DNA from: Planctomycetota bacterium
GTDB lineage: Bacteria; Planctomycetota; UBA11346
Assembly (NCBI GenBank): GCA_013816415.1
Contig: JACDEN010000027.1
Coordinates: 1-13,312 of the forward strand
Length of the DNA: 13,312 nucleotides
Reading direction: 5' to 3'
Part shown: positions 1-7,598 of the stretch, piece after piece
Layout of the letters: each line of letters begins with the position of its first letter
Position numbering within the stretch: the first letter of the stretch is position 1
Program-made: the position numbers and the translations under genes
The notes under the pieces: generated by a model
The model's database searches: none
What the model was told of the DNA's origin: nothing
Seen by the model: the letters and a program-made list of their open reading frames with translations, nothing else

Positions 1-2
1 AC

Positions 3-158
3 CCCCGCGACCAGGGCCTGCTCGCCCGGCTCGGGCTCGGTGGGGGCGTACGGACGATGTCCGCCCGGCTGCTCTTGTCCGCCCGGCTCGCGCGCTGGCT
101 CGACCTGGCGGCGTCGCCACGGGCGAAGATCCTCGCCTGGAGCAACCTCGAGGAGTGA
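3..158 (+). CDS. C-terminal fragment of an unrecognised protein
   Basis: An open frame enters from the left edge and ends at the TGA at 156-158, giving about 51 residues. The fragment is rich in Leu, Ala and Arg and ends in SNLEE. The segment around ARLLLSARLARWLDLAASP could be an amphipathic helix. No family motif is visible, so no function is proposed. Codons are GC-ending like the neighbouring genes, which supports real coding. It lies 224 bases upstream of the TPR operon on the same strand, but the spacer is long enough for a separate promoter, so co-transcription is not implied. The gene start is outside the window. Confidence 0.45.
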   Translation, partial: PRDQGLLARLGLGGGVRTMSARLLLSARLARWLDLAASPRAKILAWSNLEE

Positions 159-250
159 TCGGGGAGCTGGTGCAATCGTTGCGCTCCGCGGTCGGTGTCG
201 CGACCGCCCTCGCGCCGCGGCCCCAGCCATGCCAGTATGTTACACCCCTG

Positions 251-296
251 TGGGCCCGGCCCGGGTTTCGCGATTAGCGGCGGCGGGCCGGGTCTA
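251..296 (+). repeat. GC-rich inverted repeat (possible terminator or leader hairpin)
   Basis: The arms CCCGGCCCG (255-263) and CGGGCCGGG (284-292) are perfect reverse complements around a 20-base loop. Four more pairs including two G-U wobbles extend the stem to 251/296. No T-run follows, so it is not a classical intrinsic terminator. It lies between the upstream gene fragment and the TPR operon and could end the former or structure the leader of the latter. In DNA this GC-rich, chance is also possible. Confidence 0.35.
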
Positions 297-382
297 AGCT
301 ACGCGACCGGATCCGTGCTGCCGCGGCGGAGCCGTCGCGACTGAACACAGGCGGCTCCCGTGCGTTCCCCCCTGAGGTCCTC

Positions 383-3300
383 ATGCGGTTTCGCGTCCTG
401 TCTCCCACGCTGCTGGCGATCGTCGCCGGCCTCACTGGTTCTGTTCGGATCGACGCCGCGACGGTGGCGGAGCGCGACGAGCATTTCCAGGCCGTCCAGT
501 CGCTGATCGAACGCGACATCAAGGCCTCGGGGGAGCGTCAGAAGGACGACTTCATCGCCGCCAAGTATCCCGACGCGCAATGGTGCGAGATGGCGCTCAG
601 CTGGTTCTACGCCGACCGCATGCGCTCGGCCGAGACCGACGCCGCCAAGCAGAGCCAGCTCAACGGCCAGGTCGATGCTCTGGGCAAGCAGCTGCAGGCG
701 CAGCTGGAGAAGAGCCCCGAGGCGCTGCCCGAGGTGGTGCGCGGTCTGATGAAGGGCAGCGGCAACCAGATGCTGCGCCTGGTCAACGACCTCGCGCGTG
801 CGATCAATCCCAACGATCCGCCGCCACTCGTCGGCAAGGACCTGCCCAAGGACGAGAAGGAGCGCCGCAACTTCCTGGTGCGCTCGATCTGCGAGCAGGC
901 GACCAAGGATTTCAAGGCCATGGCGGTCAAGGTGAAGGCCTTCGAGGAGGGCCCCGAGAAGGCGATCGCCGACCTCGACGAGAAGGATCCGAAATTCCAG
1001 AAGGTCGGCCAGGAGGCGGCGCAGATGCGCTGGGAGGCGGCGAAGATCCTGTACCAGGCGCACATCGTGCTGCGCGAAGTGATCACCCGCGGCGAGGAAT
1101 TCAGCATCGATCCCGGTCCGGCGAACGCCTTCTGGCAGGCGACCCTGAAGGAGCACCTGGCCTGGCTGAGCAGCTGGGACTACGTGTGGGGCGACAACTT
1201 CATCCCGCTGAAGACCTACGTGAACATCCTGCTTGCCGAGGCGGTGCGCCAGAAGCTGCCCAACATCACCGCGGACGACATCGAAGGCGAGCTCTACAAG
1301 GTCGTCGACACCGACCTGAAGCCGTACTCGCAGCAGATCCGCGACCAGCTCACCGACTACCAGATGACCGCGTGGGCGGCGATCCTGCGCTGGCACCTCG
1401 AACTCGGCACCGACAAGGACCTCAAGCGCGGCCGCGAGGCCTGGACCCAGCTCAAGGAGCGCCTGAAGAGCGGGCTGAACCTCCGTCTCAACGCGCCCGA
1501 GCACCGCAGCGCGGTCCTCGCCGAGTGCTACATCCTGGCCGCGCGCATCTACGCGGCCAAGAAGGACACCAACAACGCGAGCGCGCTGCTCGCCGAGGTC
1601 TCGAGCGCGAAGCTCAGCCAGCTCTCGGGCAACGCCAAGAACTGGATCGCCGCGCTCAACAAGGGCGGCGGCGGCGAATCCAAGGTCGAATGGGGCGTCG
1701 CCCCGGTCGCGCAGGATCCCGAGCAGGCGCTCGGCGTCGGCAAGGCGTTCATCCAGCAGGCCAACAACACGCCCGAGATCGCGCAGGCGCGGGCGTACTA
1801 CCTGCGCGCCGCGATCATGCTCAGAAACGGCATCCTCGGCCTGACCAACTCGGCGTACGAAGACAAGTTCGTCAAGTTCGGCCCCGAGGTCTACGAGCGC
1901 TACGCCTACGCGCTCTACAAGCTCGACATGCGCTTCCACTGCGCCATCGCCGCCGAAGAGGGTCTGCGCTCGATCTCCTCGCGCATCCCCGACAAGCCCA
2001 GCTCGGCCGCGCCGAATCCGTGGCGCGGCAAGGACGGCAAGTGGAACGAGGACGGCAAGGCGGTGTCGACGCTGGTGCAGAATGGTCTGCGCTACGCCTC
2101 GATGCTGTACTCGCGCGCGCAGGGCACCGGCGTGCAGCGGCTGTACGACGATGCGATCGAACTGGTGAAGAAGATCAGCCCCGAGGACGCCGGCAAGGGC
2201 CTCGAGTGGAATCAGATCGTGTTCAAGCTCGGCGAGAACGATTTCGAGGGCGGCATCGAGCTCGCGCGCGCCTACGCCAAGAAATATCCCGAGGAGAATT
2301 ACCGGGCCTTCGGCGTCATCACCGACGCGCGCATGCGCAAGTTCGACGCCGCGGAAGTGCGCCTGAAGAGCGATCCCTCGGCCAAGGCCGAGATGGACAA
2401 GGTCGCCGACGACCTGATCAAGGCCTCCGAGGCGATGATCACGACGCTCGGCGCGAAGAAGGACAAGACCGAGGAGGAGCTCAAGGCGCTGAGCTCCGCC
2501 GAGAGCGCGCTGGTGTTCATGCTGATCAAGCGCGGCCAGTACGCGGACGTCATCGCCAAGCTCGGCGCCGATTACTGGAAGCACCCGCCGCCGGAGGACC
2601 TCTCGTCGCGCATGCTCCAGAGCCTGGCGACGGCGCTGGCCAAGGCCCAGGACGCCGACCAGAAATGGAAGAAGGATGCGGCGGCGCTGGTGGCCGCGTT
2701 CCCGGCGCAGAAGAGCGCCTACGAGATCTTCGAGCGTCAGCGCCCACGCTTCAAGGACGAGGACAACATCAGGACCGTGCGCAACGCCGGCAAGGCCCTC
2801 GCGCGCGTGTTCCAGAACGTCGCCAACCAGTCCGAGATATTCAAGGCCGCGGGTGGGCCCGAATCCGACAAGATGCCGGCGGTGTCCGAGGCGGCGAAGC
2901 GCGCCATGGCCGATCTGATCGAGCCGGATCTGGGCGCTGAATCCGATCCGCGCACCATCCTGTTCATGGCCAACCTGCTCTACGACATGGACGAGAAGTC
3001 GCGATCCGGACGGCTCTACGAGCTGTTCATGCGCTCGCTCGAGAACGACGCCGACATGAAGCGCTTCAAGCTCGATCCCAAGAGCACGCTCGACCAGGTC
3101 GAGGCGGTAGTCGGACAGCGCCCGGAATTCAAGGGCGACTGGGCGAACGTGCGCACGTTGCTCGAGGACTCCCCGGGGCTCAAGGAGAGCCGCGCGAAGG
3201 GCCTGCCGAAGGAGCAATGGGGTCCGGACCAGACGCCGGTGGATTACATGCGCGCGGCGATCGCGCTCAGGGAATTCAAGGGCAAGCTCGAGAAGGCGCG

Positions 3301-4138
3301 CACTGTCATCGGCGCCGAGGGCTACAAGCGCATCACCGAGGTGCTCGCCGAATTCGAGAAGACGGTGAACACGCTCGCCCAGGACGTGCGCGTCAAGACG
3401 CGCCTCGCCGAGTTCTACCGCGACAGCGGCAAGTCCGAGGAGGCGCGCAAGATCTACATCGATCTCATCGCCTACGATCCGGATGATCCGCAGTTCGCCG
3501 CCGCCCTCGTCGACCAGGTGATCGAGGATCTCAAGGGCGGGAAGGTGGTGCCCAAGGAGCAGCTCGACAAGGCGCGCGGCATCGCCATCAACCTGCGCGA
3601 AGGCGCCGGCAAGGAGCTGGTCCAGTACTGGCAGGCCCAGACCCAGATCTTCGAGCTGTCGTTCGCGATGAACGACCTCAAGCCGATCAACAACACGCTG
3701 CGCACCATGCGCGTCGCCAAGTCCGACATCTCGCAGGACCTGGTGGCGCCGGCGGCGCGGCCGGACGGCAAGATCAAGGGCGACGACAAGCGCGTACGCC
3801 GCGCCAAGAACGCCAACGCCAAGAGCCTGGCCGAGCGCTTCCTGGCGGTGTTCGCCTACACCGGCGTGCAGGAGAAGCCGACGTTCCGCATCGAGGAGGT
3901 GAGCGACGCCAACGGCAAGCCGTGGGTGCTCTTCATCGACATCGAGGCCCCGAAGATGGTCGGCAACGTGGTCGAGAACGCCGAAGGGACCGAGACCGTG
4001 GTGTTCCTGCCCGAGGGCGAATCCACCCTCGCCGAGGCCAAGCCGCCGGGCGACGCCAAGCCGCAGGAAGCCAAGCCCGATGACGCCACCCCGGCTCCCG
4101 AACCGGCGAAGCCCGTCCAGCAAGGAGGCGCGAAATGA
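383..4138 (+). CDS. Large exported TPR-like helical repeat protein
   Basis: The predicted product has 1251 residues. It starts with a Sec signal peptide (MRFR, hydrophobic stretch to about residue 22, likely cleavage after IDA near residue 26), so it should act in the periplasm or envelope. Most of the mature chain looks alpha-helical, with short A/Y/L-rich helix pairs. The clearest TPR-like unit is near residues 1003-1036 (LAEFYRDSGKSEEARKIY, then a DP turn). Weaker repeats lie around residues 330-400, 480-540 and 560-660. After about residue 1150 a more beta-like segment is followed by a low-complexity Ala/Pro/Lys tail from about residue 1215. The ATG has a GAGG Shine-Dalgarno at 374-377. 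The stop overlaps the next start as ATGA, indicating translational coupling. No catalytic motif is visible; a scaffold role is inferred. Confidence 0.85.
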   Translation: MRFRVLSPTLLAIVAGLTGSVRIDAATVAERDEHFQAVQSLIERDIKASGERQKDDFIAAKYPDAQWCEMALSWFYADRMRSAETDAAKQSQLNGQVDALGKQLQAQLEKSPEALPEVVRGLMKGSGNQMLRLVNDLARAINPNDPPPLVGKDLPKDEKERRNFLVRSICEQATKDFKAMAVKVKAFEEGPEKAIADLDEKDPKFQKVGQEAAQMRWEAAKILYQAHIVLREVITRGEEFSIDPGPANAFWQATLKEHLAWLSSWDYVWGDNFIPLKTYVNILLAEAVRQKLPNITADDIEGELYKVVDTDLKPYSQQIRDQLTDYQMTAWAAILRWHLELGTDKDLKRGREAWTQLKERLKSGLNLRLNAPEHRSAVLAECYILAARIYAAKKDTNNASALLAEVSSAKLSQLSGNAKNWIAALNKGGGGESKVEWGVAPVAQDPEQALGVGKAFIQQANNTPEIAQARAYYLRAAIMLRNGILGLTNSAYEDKFVKFGPEVYERYAYALYKLDMRFHCAIAAEEGLRSISSRIPDKPSSAAPNPWRGKDGKWNEDGKAVSTLVQNGLRYASMLYSRAQGTGVQRLYDDAIELVKKISPEDAGKGLEWNQIVFKLGENDFEGGIELARAYAKKYPEENYRAFGVITDARMRKFDAAEVRLKSDPSAKAEMDKVADDLIKASEAMITTLGAKKDKTEEELKALSSAESALVFMLIKRGQYADVIAKLGADYWKHPPPEDLSSRMLQSLATALAKAQDADQKWKKDAAALVAAFPAQKSAYEIFERQRPRFKDEDNIRTVRNAGKALARVFQNVANQSEIFKAAGGPESDKMPAVSEAAKRAMADLIEPDLGAESDPRTILFMANLLYDMDEKSRSGRLYELFMRSLENDADMKRFKLDPKSTLDQVEAVVGQRPEFKGDWANVRTLLEDSPGLKESRAKGLPKEQWGPDQTPVDYMRAAIALREFKGKLEKARTVIGAEGYKRITEVLAEFEKTVNTLAQDVRVKTRLAEFYRDSGKSEEARKIYIDLIAYDPDDPQFAAALVDQVIEDLKGGKVVPKEQLDKARGIAINLREGAGKELVQYWQAQTQIFELSFAMNDLKPINNTLRTMRVAKSDISQDLVAPAARPDGKIKGDDKRVRRAKNANAKSLAERFLAVFAYTGVQEKPTFRIEEVSDANGKPWVLFIDIEAPKMVGNVVENAEGTETVVFLPEGESTLAEAKPPGDAKPQEAKPDDATPAPEPAKPVQQGGAK
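4122..4128 (+). promoter_or_regulatory. Strong Shine-Dalgarno for the second TPR gene
   Basis: AAGGAGG lies six bases before the ATG at 4135, inside the last codons of the large TPR gene. It fixes the start of the second gene and, with the ATGA overlap, supports coupled translation. Confidence 0.7.
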
Positions 4139-5172
4139 GCCGCCTGATCCTGTTTTCCGCGGCGATCGCGCTGATCTCCTCTGCCGCCCTGGCGGTGGAG
4201 CCGGCGCCGGCGACGGTCACCAGCACGAAGGCCGGAGGCATCGGCAACAACGGGCTGGTGACCTCCGAAACCATCGATGGCGGCATCAAATTCACGACCG
4301 GAGAGGGCGCCGAGAGCAGCTTCGCCCACAACACCTACGAGGTCGTCTACAAGCCGCCGGCCGACGACGTCGACTACCTCAAGGCCGAACGGGCGATGAC
4401 CGCCAAGGACTACGCCAAGGCGATCGAGTCGTACCGCGCATCGGCCGCGAAATCGAAGTTCGATTGGGTCCGCCAGAGCAGCGCGGTCTCGGTCGCGCTG
4501 TGCGCGCAGGCCCTGAAGAAGCCGGAGGACGGCATCGCCGCCATCCAGGGCCTCGAGAAGGACTATCCGAAGAGCGTCCGCCTGCCCGAGGCCCTGCTGA
4601 TCAAGGCGCGCCTGCTCGCCGACAAGGGTGACAAGGCCGAGGCGGTCAAGGTGCTCACCGCCCTTGCGGGTCATGACAAGGACTGGGGGCTCAAGGAGGC
4701 CTCCAAGGGCGCGACCGGCCTCGGCGAGATCCTGGTGGCTGACCAGAAGTTCGCCGACGCGGTCGCGCTGCTGTCGCCCTGGCTGGCGAAGATCGCGAAG
4801 TTCCCCAATGATTTCGCCACCATCGGCCTGCTCCTGGGTCAGGCCCAGGCGGGGAGCAGCGCCGTGCCCGCGGCGCTCGACACCTACCGCGCGGTCGCCT
4901 TCTCGGCCGCCGACCCCTCGCTGCAGGCGCGCGCGCACATCGAGTGGTCCAAGCTGCTCGCGGCGAAGACCACGCTGCCCGATCTGATGGCGTCGTTCGA
5001 TCACGCGGCGATCGCCGCCCTGATCAAGGGCGTCGATGGCAACGTGCGCGGAGAAGCGCTCAAGGTGGCCAAGGAGGTGGTGGCCAAGATCGTCGCCGCC
5101 TCGCCGGGCAACGACGACGCGAAGAACAAGGTGAAGATCGAATACACCACCTACCTGGGTAAGCTGCAATGA
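4135..5172 (+). CDS. Exported TPR protein, second gene of the operon
   Basis: The predicted product has 345 residues. A signal peptide (residues 1-20, cleavage after SAALA) is followed by a Thr/Gly-rich linker. A short strand-like segment contains YEVVYK (68-73). TPR-like helices begin at about residue 80: DYLKAERAMTAKDYAKAIES, then KFDWVRQ near 108-114 and a repeat ending DYPKSVRLPEALLIKA. The remainder is helical repeats. The start overlaps the previous stop (ATGA) and has a strong Shine-Dalgarno; the stop overlaps the next start in the same way. The layout YEVVYK, A-x-x-x-K-D-Y-A-x-A, DW, P-E-A is echoed in the next gene product. It probably acts in the periplasm as a binding or scaffold protein with its neighbours. 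No enzyme motif is seen. Confidence 0.82.
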   Translation: MSRLILFSAAIALISSAALAVEPAPATVTSTKAGGIGNNGLVTSETIDGGIKFTTGEGAESSFAHNTYEVVYKPPADDVDYLKAERAMTAKDYAKAIESYRASAAKSKFDWVRQSSAVSVALCAQALKKPEDGIAAIQGLEKDYPKSVRLPEALLIKARLLADKGDKAEAVKVLTALAGHDKDWGLKEASKGATGLGEILVADQKFADAVALLSPWLAKIAKFPNDFATIGLLLGQAQAGSSAVPAALDTYRAVAFSAADPSLQARAHIEWSKLLAAKTTLPDLMASFDHAAIAALIKGVDGNVRGEALKVAKEVVAKIVAASPGNDDAKNKVKIEYTTYLGKLQ

Positions 5173-6416
5173 TACGCACCATCGCGTCGCACCTGATGAT
5201 CGCGATCACCCTGGGGTTCGCCTCGGCGGGCGCGCGGCTCGCCGCCGCCGACGACGATCGCGACCGCATCATCTTCAATTCAGCCACCGCGCCCAAGGCC
5301 GATGGCTACATCGTGCGCGAAGGCTCCGATGAGGTCGTCTACAAGCTCGGCGTGAACACCGGCGAGCAGAGGAAGAAGACCAAGGAGGTCCGACGCATCC
5401 TCTACGCCGGCATGGTGGCCGACGGCGTCTGGAAGAAGGCGGTCGACGCCAAGCAGCGCGGACGCTACGAGGAGGGTGCCGAGCTGTTCGCGCAGCTCGC
5501 CGACGCCGGCACCAAGGACTGGGAGCGCATCTACGGCGCCTACCAGGAAGGCGAATGCTGGGAGCTGGCCAGGAAGTACGACGACGCCGCCAAGGCCTTC
5601 CAGAAGATCGTCAAGACCGCCAGTTTCGAGAAGGACGACAAGGAGGCGCCGCGGCACCGCCTGTGGATCGAAGGCGTGTACCGCCTGGGGGTCGCCCTGG
5701 CCGAAGGCAAGAAGTCCGAGGAGGCGATCAAGCTGGTCGACAGCCTCACGGGCTACGCGAAATTGAAGAACGCCAGTTCGGGCGCCGAGGCCCGCGCCAA
5801 CGCCGTACGCGCGGCGATCGCCGCGTCGACCGCCGACGCGATCAAGCTGCGCGAATACGAGCAGAAGGTGATCCTGAACGCGGTCACGGATTCGGACACC
5901 TGGTTCCACTTCTACCTGTTCGTCGCCGACACCTACCGCCAGCTCGCCAAGCAGAAGGAGGCGCTGAAGATCGTCGAGCGCATGATCGACGAGCCGTCGC
6001 TGGGGTCGGATCCCTCGCGCAAGGCGCAGGTCGAGACCATCCGCGGTCTGTGCCTGGTCGACACCGACCCGCAGGGCGCGATCGTCGAGCTGCTGAAGAT
6101 CGATCTGCTGCCCTACGGCTCCGAGGACCAGAAGTGCGAAGCGCGCTACCAGGCCGCGCGGCTGCTGGTCGCCGAGGCCGAGAAGATGAACGCGCGGCCC
6201 GAGACGGCGCGCGACGAGCGCAGGGCGGCGTTCCCCAAGGAGATCCTCCGGACCGCACGGCTGCTGCTCTCCGCGGCGGCCAACGCCAGTTCGAGTGTGC
6301 AGGCGAAGGCCGATTCGCGTGCGCTGCTCGACAAGCTCGGCCCCGAGACCGGCGACGCGCCTCCGGCCACGCCGCCGGGCACTCCCGCCCCGACCGGCGC
6401 TCCGCCCGCGCCCTGA
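5169..6416 (+). CDS. Exported TPR protein with proline-rich tail, third gene of the operon
   Basis: The predicted product has 415 residues. A signal peptide (hydrophobic to about residue 24, cleavage likely after LAA) is followed by an Asp-rich start of the mature protein. DEVVYK at 54-59 and a TPR-like unit at about 92-150 (RGRYEEGAELFAQL, then DW at 117-118, then YDDAAKAFQKIV) match the order seen in the preceding product, suggesting an old duplication. Further helix pairs run to about residue 385, and the end is Pro/Ala/Thr-rich, typical of a flexible surface or wall-spanning tail. The ATG overlaps the upstream stop as ATGA and has no strong Shine-Dalgarno of its own, so it is probably translated by coupling. 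It is the last gene of the operon; a convergent gene ends one base beyond its stop. Confidence 0.82.
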   Translation: MIRTIASHLMIAITLGFASAGARLAAADDDRDRIIFNSATAPKADGYIVREGSDEVVYKLGVNTGEQRKKTKEVRRILYAGMVADGVWKKAVDAKQRGRYEEGAELFAQLADAGTKDWERIYGAYQEGECWELARKYDDAAKAFQKIVKTASFEKDDKEAPRHRLWIEGVYRLGVALAEGKKSEEAIKLVDSLTGYAKLKNASSGAEARANAVRAAIAASTADAIKLREYEQKVILNAVTDSDTWFHFYLFVADTYRQLAKQKEALKIVERMIDEPSLGSDPSRKAQVETIRGLCLVDTDPQGAIVELLKIDLLPYGSEDQKCEARYQAARLLVAEAEKMNARPETARDERRAAFPKEILRTARLLLSAAANASSSVQAKADSRALLDKLGPETGDAPPATPPGTPAPTGAPPAP

Positions 6417-6417
6417 T

Positions 6418-6831
6418 TCAGCGAACCGCACCAGCGTCAGGCGGCGAACGACGGAGATGCCGTCGGAGCGGCCGTGGACGCGGCGGCGCCTGTGCATCCC
6501 CGCTGCGCTCCGGCGCCGGGGTGATGCGCAGCGCGAGGTCGCGCATGTCCTCGATGATGCGCGCGGTGTGGAACGGCCAGCGTTCGGAACGATTGGCCTC
6601 GAGATGCGCGCAGCCGCTCGCCAGCAGCGTGCGCGCCGGACGCAGGTTGCCGCGCTCGAGATGGTGGCACGCGGCGGCGTACTGGATCAACCCCTTGAGG
6701 TAGTGCCGGTCGCTGCCGCGGTCGGCCTTCCAGAGGTGTTCCCAGGCTTCGTGCGCATCCCAGAAAGCGCCGGCATCGAAGAGCCGGACGCCGTGGACGA
6801 TCGGCGGGGTGCTTCCGCCCCGGTCGGACAT
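6418..6831 (-). CDS. DUF309 family protein
   Basis: The predicted product has 137 residues and no signal peptide, so it is probably cytoplasmic. It carries both hallmarks of the DUF309 helical family: F-D-A-G-x-F-W-D-A-H-E-x-W-E-x-L-W at residues 18-34, and LKGLIQYAAACHHLERGN at 45-62. The family has conserved His/Glu residues in these helices but no established biochemical role known to me. The C-terminal 30 residues are Arg/Pro-rich and probably disordered. Its ATG overlaps the stop of the upstream PDZ gene as TGATG, with no clear Shine-Dalgarno, so it probably depends on termination-reinitiation. Its stop lies one base from the stop of the convergent TPR operon. Confidence 0.82.
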   Translation of the reverse strand: MSDRGGSTPPIVHGVRLFDAGAFWDAHEAWEHLWKADRGSDRHYLKGLIQYAAACHHLERGNLRPARTLLASGCAHLEANRSERWPFHTARIIEDMRDLALRITPAPERSGDAQAPPRPRPLRRHLRRSPPDAGAVR

Positions 6832-7568
6832 CAGGGCTTCGGCGTCACCGGCGCGGGAGCAGGAGCGTCTGGCACGGCGGGCTTCGGCGCGGCGACGTCT
6901 TTGTCGTCCTTGCCGTCCTTGGACGGATTGATCTCGACCGGGTTCTTGGCGTTCTTGTCGCTCGAGATCTTGATCGTGATGCTGATGTCGAACTCGCCGT
7001 TCGGGTACTGCTTCTTGAACGCTTCCGAAGCCTTGGGCAGGTTCTTCTCGAGCGTGTTGAGCTGAGTGACGATGTCGTCGAGCATCTCGGGCAGAGTCGG
7101 TTCACGGTCGCGGCGCGCCTTCAGTCGGTCGATGTCCTTCTGCAGATCGCTCATCGCCTGGCCAGTCGGCTTCGGGGGCGGAGGGGGCGCCTGCAGCGGA
7201 CCGCTCTTGGTCAGCTTCTCGCCCTTGCGGGTGAAATCGACGGTGACCACGTCGCCGACCTTGGCGGCGCCGATCACCGCCTGCAGATCGTCCATCCTCG
7301 CCATCTTCCTGCCGTTGATCGCCAGGATGATGTCCGCGGGCTGGATTCCCATCGCTGCCGCCGCGGTGCCTGGCTTCACCGCCGACACCACGATGCCGCC
7401 ATCGAACGAGTTCTCCTTCCCCGGATCGACCTGGACGCCGAGGATCGGTTTGGCACCGGCATCGGTCGCGACCTGAGGCGGCATCACCGGCGGCGCCTCG
7501 GCCGCAGTCGTGCACCAGGGGGCGATCAGCGTCAGGAGGAGGGGGAGGGAGACGATGCGGAAGGTCAT
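6831..7568 (-). CDS. Exported single-PDZ protein A
   Basis: The predicted product has 245 residues. A signal peptide (about 1-23, cleavage after TTAAEA or nearby) leads into one PDZ domain at about 41-122, with a glycine-rich entry (FDGGIVVSAVKPGTAA), then the core G-I-Q-P-A-D-I-I-x-x-I-N-G at 74-86. A run of prolines (129-133) separates it from a helical segment (139-187), a short strand D-I-S-I-T-I-K-I, and a Lys/Asp/Pro/Ala-rich tail. There is no serine protease domain, so it is not an HtrA protease. It is the most divergent of the three tandem PDZ proteins and lacks their WPxx motif after the PDZ. No clear Shine-Dalgarno precedes the ATG; it starts 30 bases after the shifted-frame stop of PDZ gene B. 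A periplasmic peptide-binding or adaptor role is inferred. Confidence 0.8.
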   Translation of the reverse strand: MTFRIVSLPLLLTLIAPWCTTAAEAPPVMPPQVATDAGAKPILGVQVDPGKENSFDGGIVVSAVKPGTAAAAMGIQPADIILAINGRKMARMDDLQAVIGAAKVGDVVTVDFTRKGEKLTKSGPLQAPPPPPKPTGQAMSDLQKDIDRLKARRDREPTLPEMLDDIVTQLNTLEKNLPKASEAFKKQYPNGEFDISITIKISSDKNAKNPVEINPSKDGKDDKDVAAPKPAVPDAPAPAPVTPKP

Positions 7569-7598
7569 GTGCGAGCCCAGTGGTGAGGTCGTGCCGGA

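Noticed and set aside
236..241. TATGTT as a -10 box for the TPR operon
   Set aside because: No acceptable -35 element lies at the expected distance, and the hairpin would follow immediately; support is too weak to list.
580..2940. 786-codon frame overlapping the large TPR gene on the same strand
   Set aside because: Its product is dominated by Arg, Gly, Ala and Pro in a pattern typical of a +1 reading of GC-rich coding DNA.
299..4123. Very long open frame of 1274 codons antisense to the large TPR gene
   Set aside because: Its product is Arg/Leu/Gly/His/Val-rich without motifs, and it mirrors the codon bias of the true gene. Strong third-position GC on one strand routinely leaves the opposite frame open. 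The plus-strand gene has a signal peptide, Shine-Dalgarno and coupled neighbours.
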